From an uncultured Lachnospiraceae bacterium (lineage in GTDB: Bacteria > Bacillota > Clostridia > Lachnospirales > Lachnospiraceae), in contig CAJUEW010000016.1 of NCBI GenBank assembly GCA_910585465.1, forward strand, positions 1-64,000: DNA of 64,000 nt, in the 5' to 3' direction. Shown piece after piece: positions 34,102 through 43,239 of the stretch (the stretch's first letter is position 1; each line of letters opens with the position of its first letter). Under the pieces are notes generated by a model that made no database searches, was not told where the DNA came from, and saw only the letters and a program-made list of their open reading frames with translations. The position numbers were made by a program, and so were the translations under genes.

Positions 34102-34125
34102 TTATGTGAATACGTATTCACATAA
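34102..34125. promoter_or_regulatory. LacI-type operator (copy 2), 24-bp perfect palindrome
   Basis: The 16-bp core GTGAATACGTATTCAC at 34106-34121 is extended by TTAT/ATAA to a perfect 24-bp palindrome. It lies 38 bp before the hydrolase ATG and should control the sucrose operon. The promoter itself is not obvious; TATATG near 34092 could be part of it. Confidence 0.85.
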
Positions 34126-34162
34126 TGGAAAAATATATAGAACAGAAAAGGAGAGAAGATGT

Positions 34163-35590
34163 ATGAATGCTCTTTATAATACATGGGAGAAATTGCTCAG
34201 GGAAGAGCTGAAAAGAAAAGAGGACGGCAGCACCGAAGACATATGGAGGCCGCTGATTCATATTGCGCCGCCGGTTGGATGGCTGAATGATCCCAATGGA
34301 TTATGTCAATATAAAGGCGTGTATCATGTATTTTATCAGGCATCGCCCTTTCATCCGGAGGGCGGATTAAAGTTCTGGGGGCACTGTACCAGTAAGGATT
34401 TGCTCCACTGGAAGTTTGAAGGTATCTCCCTTTGTCCGGATCAGCCCTATGACTGTCATGGCGTCTATTCAGGCTCTGCCATAGTGGAGGATGATGTCAT
34501 GTATGCGTTCTATACCGGGAATGTAAAGCTGCAGGGAGATTACGATTATGTAAATGAGGGAAGACAGTCCGCTACCGTACTGGCGGTAAGCACGGATGGG
34601 ATTCATTTTAGCAGTAAGGAGCTTTTGATGACCAATGCAGATTATCCGGAGGATGTGACGAAGCATGTCCGTGATCCAAAGGTATGGAAGCAGGACAATA
34701 TCTATTATATGCTGCAGGGAGCCAGAACAAAGGAGAATAAAGGCATAGTGCTTGTGTTTTCGTCAGAGGATAAAAGAAGCTGGACGTATGTGGGGAGGCT
34801 TCAGTCCGGACAGCCCTTTGGATATATGTGGGAATGTCCGGATCTGTGTGACGTGGATGGAAATACGGTTCTGTTTATTTCTCCCCAGGGGCTTGAGCCG
34901 GACGGGCTTCGGTATGCAAATAAATATCAGAGCGGAACCTGCTTTTTGAAAGGGGATTTTCGGGCAAATGCAGAAATCGGAGAATTCCGGGAGCTGGACG
35001 GAGGCTTTGACTTTTATGCGCCGCAGACCTTTCCGGCGGACGACGGAAGAAGAATTCTGATAGGCTGGATGGGAATGCCGGATGTGCAGGATGAATATAC
35101 CAATAAAACCATTGCAGACAACTGGCAGAATGTACTGACGCTTCCAAGAGAGCTGTCAGTCCGGGACGGTATACTCTGCCAGAACCCGGTGAGGGAGCTG
35201 GACGCCTGGTGGAACCGGGAAATTCGTTTTACAGGCGGCTATCATGCAGATATAGCTTCCTGCTGTGAGCTGGATATCCAGGCGGGCGCAGGAGATGTAA
35301 AGGTTATACTGGCCGATGGTCTGGAGTTCTGTTATGAGGAGGATAAAAAGCTCTTCCGGATGGAATTCCTGGAGGATTCCCTGGGAGCGGGAAGAACCGT
35401 CAGAGGGAGAATAATTTCCTGTCTGAAGGATATGAGGATTGTGGTGGATATCTCCTGTGTGGAGGTGTTCTTAAACGGAGGAACAGATGTATTTTCCACT
35501 CGCTTTTATCCGGAGAGGAATCAGTATACGGTAAAGGTAAAAGGAAATAACATCTGCGGACGCTATCGTTATTATGAAAAGGAAAAATAA
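34163..35590 (+). CDS. scrB: GH32 sucrose-6-phosphate hydrolase
   Basis: 475 residues from ATG 34163 (AAAAGGAGAG). GH32 signature: nucleophile Asp43 in GWLNDPNGL (39-47), the transition-state Asp in RDPKVW (170-175) and acid/base Glu224 in MWECPDLCD. C-terminal beta-sandwich domain present. It hydrolyses sucrose-6-phosphate delivered by the PTS to glucose-6-phosphate and fructose; activity on other beta-fructosides cannot be excluded. No signal peptide, consistent with cytosolic action. The transporter gene follows after 53 bp. Confidence 0.92.
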   Translation: MNALYNTWEKLLREELKRKEDGSTEDIWRPLIHIAPPVGWLNDPNGLCQYKGVYHVFYQASPFHPEGGLKFWGHCTSKDLLHWKFEGISLCPDQPYDCHGVYSGSAIVEDDVMYAFYTGNVKLQGDYDYVNEGRQSATVLAVSTDGIHFSSKELLMTNADYPEDVTKHVRDPKVWKQDNIYYMLQGARTKENKGIVLVFSSEDKRSWTYVGRLQSGQPFGYMWECPDLCDVDGNTVLFISPQGLEPDGLRYANKYQSGTCFLKGDFRANAEIGEFRELDGGFDFYAPQTFPADDGRRILIGWMGMPDVQDEYTNKTIADNWQNVLTLPRELSVRDGILCQNPVRELDAWWNREIRFTGGYHADIASCCELDIQAGAGDVKVILADGLEFCYEEDKKLFRMEFLEDSLGAGRTVRGRIISCLKDMRIVVDISCVEVFLNGGTDVFSTRFYPERNQYTVKVKGNNICGRYRYYEKEK

Positions 35591-35643
35591 AAAACTACGC
35601 GGCGTAAAGTCCCGTAATAATAAAACAAAAAAGGAGAATGATT

Positions 35644-37527
35644 ATGGACTACAGAAAAGTAGCAGAAGAGATCTACGAAAAAGTAGGCAGAAAAGAAAAC
35701 CTTGTATCTGCGGCTCATTGTGCGACCAGACTTCGTCTGGTGCTTGTGGACAATGCCAGGTGCGACGCAAAAGCAGTGGAAGAGATTGACGGAGTAAAAG
35801 GAGTATTCAGCGCCTCCGGACAGCTCCAGATTATTCTTGGAACCGGAACAGTCAACAAAGTATATGATGAATTTCTGGCAGTTTCCGGTCTGTCCGCGGC
35901 CAGCAAGGAGGAGGCAAAGGCGGCAGCAGCAGCAAAACAGCCGTTTTACAAAAAGGCAATAAAGACACTGGGAGATATCTTTGTTCCGATTATCCCGGCC
36001 ATTGTTGCCAGCGGTTTTCTGATGGGTATTATGGAGGCCTTGAACTTCTGTGTTAACAATGGATTCCTGAATATTGACACATCGGGCTCCATCTTTGTAT
36101 TTGCAAACCTGTTTGCCAACACGGCATATGTGTTCCTGCCGATTCTGATTGCATACAGTGCAGCTAAAGTATTCGGCGGTAATCCGTATCTGGGAGCGGT
36201 TATCGGTATGCTGATGATCCATCCGGATCTGCAGAATGCCTGGACGGTTGCATCCCAGGGGGTAGAGAGGACGCAAAGTGTATGGTTTGGCCTGTATAAA
36301 GTTGACATGGTGGGCTATCAGGGGCATGTGATCCCGGTCATTATTGCCGTATTTGTAATGTGTGCCATTGAAAAAAAATTACATAAGATCGTACCAGCCA
36401 TGTTCGACCTGTTTGTAACTCCGTTAGTCAGCGTATTTGCAACCGGCTATCTGACCTATTCTATTATCGGGCCTGTATTTGTAACGATTGAGAATGGGAT
36501 CATCGGCGGCGTACAGCAGTTAATCGCGCTGCCTCTGGGAATCGGAAGCCTTATTATGGGTGGTTTGTATTCTTTAACCGTTGTGGCGGGAGTTCATCAT
36601 ATGTATACTGTGATCGATGTGGGACAGCTTGGACTTTACGGCGTGACCTACTGGCTGCCGCTGGCGTCTGCCGCCAATATCGCGCAGGGTGCGGCGACTC
36701 TGGCAGTTGCCCTGAAGTCCAAAAACCAGAAAACCAAGTCCATGGCAATCCCGTCAGCACTGTCCTGCTTTATGGGGATCACAGAGCCTGCTATCTTTGG
36801 CGTGAACTTAAGATTTTTTAAACCGTTTATCTGCGGAGCAGTGGGCGGAGCAGTGGGTGCTTTGTATGCTTCCATTGTAGGGCTTGGAGCAAGCGGCACA
36901 GGTGTTACCGGTATTTTCGGACTTCTGCTCTGCCTGCATGATCCGGTAAACTATATTATTATGTTCCTGATTTCCGCAGGCGTGGCGTTTGCGCTGACCT
37001 GGGTTTTTGGATACAAGGACCCGGTTGAAGAGACGAAAAAAGCAGAGACAAAAAGGGCAGAGACTTTGCCGGTGATTGAGACAGAAGCAGGAGGTGTCTA
37101 TGCGCCTCTTGAGGGAACCGCAATTCCTTATACAGAGATTAAGGATGAAACCTTTGCTTCAGGCGCGCTTGGAAGCGGCGTGGGTATTGTTCCGGTAAAG
37201 GGCGAGGTAGTTGCTCCATTTGACGGTGAGATCGCCATGTTTTTTGATACGAAACACGCAATCGGGCTTTTGAGCAAGGATGGTGTGGAGATATTGATTC
37301 ATGTAGGCATTAACACGGTGGAGCTGAATGGAAAGCATTTTCGTGCGCTGAAGGAAACAGGAGATAAAGTAAAAGCCGGGGATAAGCTTCTGGAATTTGA
37401 TCTGGCGGCTATCAGAGCAGCCGGCTATGATGTGACCACAGCCGTTTTGGTATCCGCCCCGGAAAATGTGGAGGTAATAAAGACCGGGGAAGTGAAGGAG
37501 CTGGATAAGATACTGTCAGCCTCATAG
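35644..37527 (+). CDS. PTS sugar transporter IIBCA, sucrose/beta-glucoside family
   Basis: 627 residues from ATG 35644 (AAGGAG with 7 nt spacing; ATG 35638 sits too close to it). IIB domain with phosphocysteine Cys26 in VSAAHCATRLRL; IIC membrane domain (about 100-455) with PIIPAIVASGFLMG and the substrate-region GITEPAIFGVNLRF; linker; C-terminal IIA domain with active His about 553 in EILIHVGINTVELNGKHF. The fused IIA makes it independent of a separate EIIA. With scrB and a LacI regulator it most likely imports sucrose as sucrose-6-phosphate. Confidence 0.92.
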   Translation: MDYRKVAEEIYEKVGRKENLVSAAHCATRLRLVLVDNARCDAKAVEEIDGVKGVFSASGQLQIILGTGTVNKVYDEFLAVSGLSAASKEEAKAAAAAKQPFYKKAIKTLGDIFVPIIPAIVASGFLMGIMEALNFCVNNGFLNIDTSGSIFVFANLFANTAYVFLPILIAYSAAKVFGGNPYLGAVIGMLMIHPDLQNAWTVASQGVERTQSVWFGLYKVDMVGYQGHVIPVIIAVFVMCAIEKKLHKIVPAMFDLFVTPLVSVFATGYLTYSIIGPVFVTIENGIIGGVQQLIALPLGIGSLIMGGLYSLTVVAGVHHMYTVIDVGQLGLYGVTYWLPLASAANIAQGAATLAVALKSKNQKTKSMAIPSALSCFMGITEPAIFGVNLRFFKPFICGAVGGAVGALYASIVGLGASGTGVTGIFGLLLCLHDPVNYIIMFLISAGVAFALTWVFGYKDPVEETKKAETKRAETLPVIETEAGGVYAPLEGTAIPYTEIKDETFASGALGSGVGIVPVKGEVVAPFDGEIAMFFDTKHAIGLLSKDGVEILIHVGINTVELNGKHFRALKETGDKVKAGDKLLEFDLAAIRAAGYDVTTAVLVSAPENVEVIKTGEVKELDKILSAS

Positions 37528-37598
37528 AAAGACCGCCGTTGCGAACCTGCTTTAAATATGATATACTGTCCGTAATGGACAGAATTCGATACAGAGAG

Positions 37599-37635
37599 AA
37601 TTGTCCGCTGTATTTGCGTCAGCGGACAGTTTTTC
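37599..37635 (+). terminator. Terminator of the sucrose operon
   Basis: 9-bp stem TGTCCGCTG/CAGCGGACA (37602-37610 with 37620-37628), extended by weaker pairs, 9-nt loop, followed by TTTTT. Confidence 0.85.
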
Positions 37636-37693
37636 ATATATTTAGTTAATTCAAGACTGTCCGGATCTATGATGTGCGGAGGTAAATAAGGAA

Positions 37694-38128
37694 GTGAACC
37701 GGGAAGAGCTTTTGAATAATCTGCTGGTAATGCTTTTTAATGAAATTCTGGATATGGAGCATAAGGCGCTGATTACCGGAAGCTTTAAAGAAATCTCCAT
37801 CAATGATATGCATATTATTGATGCAATCGGCATTCAGGAGTCCAGAAATATGTCTACTGTTGCAAAGGCTATGTCGGTTACTGTGGGAACCCTAACCACC
37901 GCCGTCAACAATCTGGTAAAAAAGGGATATGTGTCCCGCGTCCGCAGTGCAGAGGACAAGCGGGTGGTACTCCTCTCCCTTACGGGAAAGGGAGTTGCGG
38001 CCTATGAGAAGCACGCGGGATTCCATAGGAAAATGGTACAGACCGTTATGAACGGGTTCGACGGCGAGGAGATGGATATTCTGGTGCGCGCGCTGGAGAA
38101 GCTGCGAGGATACTTCAAGGACATCTAA
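37694..38128 (+). CDS. MarR-family transcriptional regulator (FabT-like)
   Basis: 144 residues from GTG 37694; GGAGG at 37679-37683 with a spacing of about 10 nt. Winged-helix MarR fold: INDMHIIDAIGIQESRNMSTVAKAMSVTVGTLTTAVNNLVKKGYVSRVRSAEDKRVVLLSLTGKG, recognition helix and wing intact. The sequence resembles FabT, the fatty-acid synthesis regulator of Firmicutes, but no fab genes lie next to it here. Its last 237 bp are antisense to the end of the DUF885 peptidase gene, an unusually long coding overlap. No operator was recognised. Confidence 0.88.
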   Translation: MNREELLNNLLVMLFNEILDMEHKALITGSFKEISINDMHIIDAIGIQESRNMSTVAKAMSVTVGTLTTAVNNLVKKGYVSRVRSAEDKRVVLLSLTGKGVAAYEKHAGFHRKMVQTVMNGFDGEEMDILVRALEKLRGYFKDI

Positions 38129-39823
38129 ATGTTTTTTCAGGATCGGGAAAGGCGCAGGTCCCATTTCCAGAAACCATTTGTGAAAATCATAGAGTGTGAG
38201 CTTGGAGGAGAGTGCGAGAGCACTCTCCTTTAAGCTGCAGATTTCCAGATAGCCAAGATAGTATTTCAGGTAATTGGACGGCTCCTCCAGGATGTTTAAG
38301 TATAGCTCATGTGTCTGCTCCGCGTTGGTGATGCCAAAGGAGGACAGGTAGGCGAGACAGTTCTCTTCTGTCCAGCCCTCTCCGTGGATTGCAAGATCCA
38401 GACTGGCACAGATGGCATAATTTAAAGACGACATAGCCTGAAGGAAATCTGCCTCCAGTTCAGAAAACCCCAGAAAATCATAGGCATAAAATTCGCTGTA
38501 CATGCCCCAGCCCTCTGTATAGCCTCCGATGTAGAACAGGTTCCGAAGAGGATGATAAGCGTCTTTATTTTCAAAGGAATTCTGATATAAATGACCAGGA
38601 TATCCTTCATGTGCCAGCGTCGTAACTAATTCGGTGCGGTTGGGCCGATAGGAAGGATTAATATAGATAGTGTTCTCTTCCTGGGCATCAATGGCAGGAG
38701 TCATATAGAATGCAGGACTTAAAAACTGTGTCAGAGAATCGGGAACCTCCTTTACCTGCCAGGAAACATCCTGAGGGGCGGGAAAATCTGTCTGGATCTG
38801 CTTTTGAAGCTTTGCAAGAATATCTGCCGGTTTCTGACGGGAAGGAATATCCTTATCTATTTGAAGAATATCCGTATTTTGGTGGACTGCGTATAGAATG
38901 GTTTCATAATCACTTTCCATCTGTTCCTCCAAAAGCTTATGGATCTCCGCCATGCCCAGGTCTGTCCCGATGTTGTAGCGGAGCAGGGATTCATAATATT
39001 CAATACCTTTCGGGGTATGATAAAGTCCGTATTTGTTAATTCCGGTTCCCCGAAGCGCTTCCATAGCCAGACACAGATTTTTATAGGCAGTTGTTACATC
39101 CCGGTTCAGAATCCGGAGATTCTGCACTTCATAGGAAATTTTCTGGTCAGAATCTAAAAATTCACAGTCTTCCAGCCGTTCCCGAAAGGTTGTAACAAGG
39201 AAATGAGTCTCGTTGATGGGAAAAAGAGAATGGCACTGGGCCAGGATCTTATCCAGAATTTCATCATTCATAAAAAGGCCCTGTTCGGATTTTTCCTTTT
39301 CAAAGGCAGCAATCTCATCAAAATACGCGGGCAGTGTGGTGAGAAGCTCCAGATAGGTATCAATATCCTCCCGGCTCCGGAACGGAAATTCGGCTAAAAG
39401 TACCGGAAGCTGTGCCTGGATGCCGAGGGTAGGACCGAGAGGCTCCTGATAATAGTAAAACTGTTCGGAGTCAATTTGTCCTGTCAGCCACCAGTCCAGA
39501 ACCTCTGCCGTCAGAAGATCGTCCTCCTTTAACGTTTTGTTCAGGTAATGGGCGAGCTGCTTCTGACAGTCTTTCAGATAGGAGACCTCCTTTTCTACTG
39601 CGGCTTTGTTAAAGCCTCCGAAGGAAGGAAGGTCTTCTTCGATTCCTAGCGCTTCCGGATCTGTGAGTGTATAGTGGAGGTTAATGGTATTTCCGGACAG
39701 CTCATGACGAAAAAGCTCCATTGCAAAATCGCTGAAGGAGTGCTGGCAGACAGTAAAAAAGAACAACAGAAACAGGGAACAGCCTGCCATCAGAATGCTT
39801 CCGGGAATAAAATATTTACGCAT
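37892..39823 (-). CDS. DUF885 family metallopeptidase-like protein with C-terminal extension
   Basis: 643 residues from ATG 39823 (AAAGG 9 nt upstream). N-terminal signal or membrane anchor (about 5-25), then a DUF885 domain with the zinc-binding pattern TTLAHEGYPGHLYQ and GGYTEGWGMYSE. The family domain normally ends soon after the motif seen here as FHKWFLEMGPAPFPILKK; the remaining 78 or so residues are encoded antisense to the MarR gene and look unlike the rest. The native stop codon seems to have been lost or displaced. Probably an exported dipeptidase-like enzyme of unknown substrate. Confidence 0.85.
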   Translation of the reverse strand: MRKYFIPGSILMAGCSLFLLFFFTVCQHSFSDFAMELFRHELSGNTINLHYTLTDPEALGIEEDLPSFGGFNKAAVEKEVSYLKDCQKQLAHYLNKTLKEDDLLTAEVLDWWLTGQIDSEQFYYYQEPLGPTLGIQAQLPVLLAEFPFRSREDIDTYLELLTTLPAYFDEIAAFEKEKSEQGLFMNDEILDKILAQCHSLFPINETHFLVTTFRERLEDCEFLDSDQKISYEVQNLRILNRDVTTAYKNLCLAMEALRGTGINKYGLYHTPKGIEYYESLLRYNIGTDLGMAEIHKLLEEQMESDYETILYAVHQNTDILQIDKDIPSRQKPADILAKLQKQIQTDFPAPQDVSWQVKEVPDSLTQFLSPAFYMTPAIDAQEENTIYINPSYRPNRTELVTTLAHEGYPGHLYQNSFENKDAYHPLRNLFYIGGYTEGWGMYSEFYAYDFLGFSELEADFLQAMSSLNYAICASLDLAIHGEGWTEENCLAYLSSFGITNAEQTHELYLNILEEPSNYLKYYLGYLEICSLKESALALSSKLTLYDFHKWFLEMGPAPFPILKKHLDVLEVSSQLLQRAHQNIHLLAVEPVHNGLYHFPMESRVLLIGRNSLSRKGEEYHPLVLCTADAGHISLFYQIVDGGG

Positions 39824-39914
39824 AAACAAATACCTTTCTGAAGCTTTCAGGTCAGAAAAGTATATGAAGAAATTTGAACGAGTATTACTGAAATATTTAA
39901 GATGTGACAATATG

Positions 39915-39950
39915 AAACTGCCGCAGAATACAGGCATTCTGCGGCAGTTT
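39915..39950 (-). terminator. Terminator of metG
   Basis: 15-bp perfect stem (39915-39929 with 39936-39950; core ACTGCCGCAGAAT) around a 6-nt loop. On the minus strand it follows metG and ends in TTT; on the plus strand a T-rich tail also follows, so it may act both ways. Confidence 0.85.
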
Positions 39951-39971
39951 TATCTTTGTATTTGTTCCTTT

Positions 39972-41912
39972 TTAACAGATAACAGCACCTGGGGGCATCT
40001 GCTTCTCCGGAGTCATCAGAGATAAGGTTCCATGCTCATCCTCCGCACAGAGCAGCATCCCTTCTGATACCAGTCCGCGGATTTTTCTTGGCTCCAGATT
40101 CACTAAAACCATAACCCTTTTGCCGACCATCTCCTCGGGAGTATAGGAGCTCCGGATACCGGATACAATCTGGCGCACATGGTTTCCGATTTTTACCTGG
40201 GAACAGAGGAGTCTGTCCGCCTTCGGAACGGCCTCACAGGAAATGATTTCACCCACCTGAAGCTGCAGCCTGCTGAAATCATCATAGGATATATTTTCCT
40301 TGGGCTCTATATCGATTACAGGCTCTTTCTGGGCCCTGGCGGCTTTTTGCTCCTCCACCTTTGCCAGTACTTCCTTGATATCCAGACGCGCAAAGAGGAT
40401 TTCCGGGTTCCCGGTTACTTTAGTTCCGGACTCGTAGAGACCAAAGCAGTTCATTTCGTCAATGGTACGGCTTCTGGCATTCAGTTGTTCCAGAATCTTT
40501 TTGGCTGTGGAAGGCATAAACGGTTGAAGCAGGGCTGCACCATAGCATATGCTTTCCACCAGGTTATAAAGAACGGTTGCCAGACGGTCTTTTTTGGACA
40601 GCTCTCTTGCCAGAGCCCACGGCATAGTCTCGTCGATATACTTATTACAGCGTTTAAACAGGGCAAAGATCTCTGTAATGGCGTCAGCCACACGAAGCTG
40701 ATCCATCTTGTCATTGGCTTTCTGAAGGGTGCCCAGAACAACGGCTTTCAGATCCTCATCCACTTCCTCCGCCGCTCCGGTGTTTGTAACAATTCCGCCG
40801 AAATATTTATTAGACATAGAAATTGTACGGTTTACCAGGTTGCCGAGAGTGTTGGCAAGCTCGGAATTAAGACGCTCTACCATCAGCTCCCATGTGATAA
40901 CGCCGTCATTTTCAAAGGGCATTTCGTGCAGCACAAAGTAGCGCACCGCGTCCACACCGAAGAAATCAGCCAGCTCGTCCGCATAAAGCACGTTTCCTTT
41001 GGACTTGCTCATTTTTCCGTCGCCCTGTAAAAGCCATGGATGGCCGAAGATCTGCTTTGGAAGAGGAAGATCCAGGGACATAAGGAAAATCGGCCAGTAA
41101 ATGGTATGGAAGCGGATAATATCCTTTCCAATCAGATGCAGGTCTGCGGGCCAGTTTTTCTTGAACAGCTCGCTGCTGTCGCCGTTACATTCATAGCCGA
41201 TGCCGGTAATATAGTTAGTCAGTGCATCCAGCCATACATAGGTCACATGTTCCGGATCAAAGGTAACCGGGATGCCCCATTTAAAAGAGGTTCGGGATAC
41301 GCACAAATCCTGAAGACCCGGAAGAAGGAAATTGTTCATCATCTCGTTTTTGCGGGATACGGGCTGGATAAATTCCGGGTGGGTATTAATATGCTCAATA
41401 AGCCGATCCGCATACTTACTCATTTTGAAAAAATATGCTTCCTCTCTGGCGGGCTGAACCTCCCGTCCGCAGTCCGGACATTTGCCGTCCACAAGCTGGG
41501 ACTCCGTGAAAAAGGATTCACATGGAGTACAGTACATGCCTTCATAGTGCCCTTTGTAAATATCTCCCTTGTCATACATATATTTAAAAATCTTCTGTAC
41601 CTGTTCTTCGTGTTCTTTGTCCGTGGTACGGATGAATTTGTCGTAAGAGGTATTCATCAGATCCCAGATTTCTTTGATCTGCCCTGCCACATCATCCACA
41701 AATTCCTTTGGAGTGACGCCTATCTCTGCTGCCTTCAGCTCAACCTTCTGACCATGCTCGTCGGTTCCGGTCTGGAAAAAAACATCATAGCCCTGGAATC
41801 TTTTGTAGCGGGCAATGCTGTCCGCCAGAACGATTTCATACGTATTGCCGATGTGTGGTTTTCCGGATGTATAAGCAATGGCAGTGGTCATATAGAATTT
41901 TTTTCTGTCCAT
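39972..41912 (-). CDS. metG: Methionyl-tRNA synthetase
   Basis: 646 residues. HIGH-type motif AYTSGKPHIGNTYE (about 13-26), zinc knuckle CTPCESFF...GKCPDCG (about 126-147), KMSKSKGNV (about 298-306), anticodon-binding helical domain, and a C-terminal EMAP/OB-fold tRNA-binding domain (SRLQLQVGEIISCEAVPKADRLL). Charges tRNA-Met with methionine. RBS GAGGTGG precedes the ATG. No T-box leader motif was found in the 370 bp upstream. Long antisense frames in this gene are shadows. Confidence 0.97.
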   Translation of the reverse strand: MDRKKFYMTTAIAYTSGKPHIGNTYEIVLADSIARYKRFQGYDVFFQTGTDEHGQKVELKAAEIGVTPKEFVDDVAGQIKEIWDLMNTSYDKFIRTTDKEHEEQVQKIFKYMYDKGDIYKGHYEGMYCTPCESFFTESQLVDGKCPDCGREVQPAREEAYFFKMSKYADRLIEHINTHPEFIQPVSRKNEMMNNFLLPGLQDLCVSRTSFKWGIPVTFDPEHVTYVWLDALTNYITGIGYECNGDSSELFKKNWPADLHLIGKDIIRFHTIYWPIFLMSLDLPLPKQIFGHPWLLQGDGKMSKSKGNVLYADELADFFGVDAVRYFVLHEMPFENDGVITWELMVERLNSELANTLGNLVNRTISMSNKYFGGIVTNTGAAEEVDEDLKAVVLGTLQKANDKMDQLRVADAITEIFALFKRCNKYIDETMPWALARELSKKDRLATVLYNLVESICYGAALLQPFMPSTAKKILEQLNARSRTIDEMNCFGLYESGTKVTGNPEILFARLDIKEVLAKVEEQKAARAQKEPVIDIEPKENISYDDFSRLQLQVGEIISCEAVPKADRLLCSQVKIGNHVRQIVSGIRSSYTPEEMVGKRVMVLVNLEPRKIRGLVSEGMLLCAEDEHGTLSLMTPEKQMPPGAVIC

Positions 41913-42285
41913 TCATTCCACCTCAGTTTTTCTCATTTTCCGCATAAAAAGCGGTTTCTACAAGCTTAGCACAGGAGGAAAAAGAAGTCAATAAATGCAG
42001 GCCTGAGTCCGTTTTAAAAGAGGATTTACTTTTAAACAGCAGTTGACGTATTGTTTTCGGGATAAATATAGCATTTGGTGTACTGACAAGCTTCTGCTAT
42101 AATTGTGTAAACGGAAATCATCAAAGCTGAGTAACAGGAAAGGGCACTGCCGGAATTGCAGAAAAAATGCTGCAGTACAGTCTTTTCTGAAAGGAAAATA
42201 CTATTAACAGAGGTAAAATTATACTCCTTATAAAAGTACTGATACCGTGAAAGAATAGTAATATGTCTTTTATGGAGGGTGCAGC
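41913..42285. other. Intergenic region between metG and the XRE gene
   Basis: 370 bp without a recognisable gene. An extended -10 box TGCTATAAT lies at about 42094-42102, and TTGACG near 42047 might form part of another promoter; either could drive the XRE gene. No T-box, riboswitch consensus or strong hairpin was recognised. Confidence 0.4.
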
Positions 42286-42639
42286 ATGAGCAACAGGATA
42301 AGGGAACTGCGGGAAAAAAGAGGTATGAATCAGGAAGCGCTGGCAGGATTTATCGGGGTGTCACAGCAGACCATCAGCAAGGTAGAGAGAAACACAGATG
42401 CCTTGGGCGTTGACCTGCTGATTGAAATATCGGATTTTTTCTCTGTTACAACAGATTATCTGCTGGGATTGTCTGATGAAAAGAGAAACCTTTTTCTGGA
42501 AAACCGGGTCAATCGGAAAATTGACAGCTACTATGACCTTATTGTTGAGTTTGAGGAACTTAATGAAAATAATAAAAAAGTTGTGCAGGTGATGATCAGG
42601 GCATTGAAGGAAGCGCAGACAGACGGAGAGCTGCGGTAA
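42286..42639 (+). CDS. XRE-family helix-turn-helix regulator
   Basis: 117 residues. N-terminal Cro/C1-type HTH: RIRELREKRGMNQEALAGFIGVSQQTISKVERNTDALGVDLLIEISDFFSVTTDYLLGLS (about 3-62), then a short helical C-terminal part likely for dimerisation. GGAGGG RBS 9 nt before ATG 42286. Phage-repressor-like but no prophage genes are nearby. The regulated genes are unknown; a bidirectional terminator follows at once. Confidence 0.88.
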   Translation: MSNRIRELREKRGMNQEALAGFIGVSQQTISKVERNTDALGVDLLIEISDFFSVTTDYLLGLSDEKRNLFLENRVNRKIDSYYDLIVEFEELNENNKKVVQVMIRALKEAQTDGELR

Positions 42640-42666
42640 TAAGCGCAGAGGAAAGCTGTTCCAGTG

Positions 42667-42704
42667 AAAAAGCCCCGGAGGTCCGATTCTCAGGGGCTTT
42701 TCTT
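42667..42704. terminator. Bidirectional terminator
   Basis: Stem AAAAGCCCC/GGGGCTTTT (42668-42676 with 42693-42701) with a 16-nt loop; T runs follow on both strands. It lies between the convergent XRE gene and the secreted-protein gene. Confidence 0.85.
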
Positions 42705-42742
42705 CTATGGGAGGCATTAGGGATGCCTGTCCAGAGGGGGCG

Positions 42743-43144
42743 TCAGTTCTCTTTGGTCAAAGAGATGTCCACATATTCTTTCACGTTTGACGCATTATAA
42801 ACATATCCGCCGAAAGATGCCGTATAAGTATGACCGGATACTACATCTTTATATTTGGTAGTAGTATAGTAGCTTTCTTTCGTGTCAAAGGACCAGAAGC
42901 CTACTCTTTTACCGGTGGTGTCATCCTTTAGGGAAAGGGAGCCTGTAATACGTGATGTTCCCTTTTTGCCCGAGATATACAGAGTGCAGGCGGCCTCGTT
43001 ATCGGAAAAGTTTAGTCCGATCTGCAGCATATTGGTGTTATCCCAATATGGAGTAACGCCTGCAGCATAGGATACTGAGGGCAGACTGCAGATAAGGATT
43101 GCAGCCAGTAAAAGAGTGCTGATACACTTTCTGAATTTGCTCAT
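42743..43144 (-). CDS. Small secreted protein of unknown function
   Basis: 133 residues from ATG 43144 with AGAAAGGAG upstream. Clear Sec signal peptide (MSKFRKCISTLLLAAILI...SVSYA, cleavage after about residue 27), then about 105 residues of predicted beta-strand character rich in Thr, Ser and Tyr with a single Cys. No family is recognised with confidence. It is divergent from an ECF sigma factor gene 95 bp away and could belong to that sigma factor's regulon. Confidence 0.7.
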   Translation of the reverse strand: MSKFRKCISTLLLAAILICSLPSVSYAAGVTPYWDNTNMLQIGLNFSDNEAACTLYISGKKGTSRITGSLSLKDDTTGKRVGFWSFDTKESYYTTTKYKDVVSGHTYTASFGGYVYNASNVKEYVDISLTKEN

Positions 43145-43169
43145 AAAGATTTTCTCCTTTCTTTGTAGA

Positions 43170-43199
43170 TTGATAAGCATACTGCATACCTACTATAAT
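43170..43199 (+). promoter_or_regulatory. Promoter of the ECF sigma operon
   Basis: TTGATA (43170-43175), 18-bp spacer, consensus TATAAT (43194-43199), 40 bp before the sigma-factor ATG: a vegetative-type promoter rather than an ECF AAC-type one. Confidence 0.5.
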
Positions 43200-43239
43200 A
43201 ACGTTGAAGGTTCAAAAATTTTCACAATGGTGATAAAAA

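Noticed and set aside
40179..41969. Two long open frames (283 and 309 codons) on the plus strand
   Set aside because: They are antisense to metG, which is certain; their translations show no domain and no good RBS.
41913..42285. T-box leader for metG or another riboswitch
   Set aside because: No T-box core sequence or known aptamer consensus was found on either strand.
42286..42639. Prophage remnant around the XRE regulator
   Set aside because: No integrase, structural or lysis genes are nearby.
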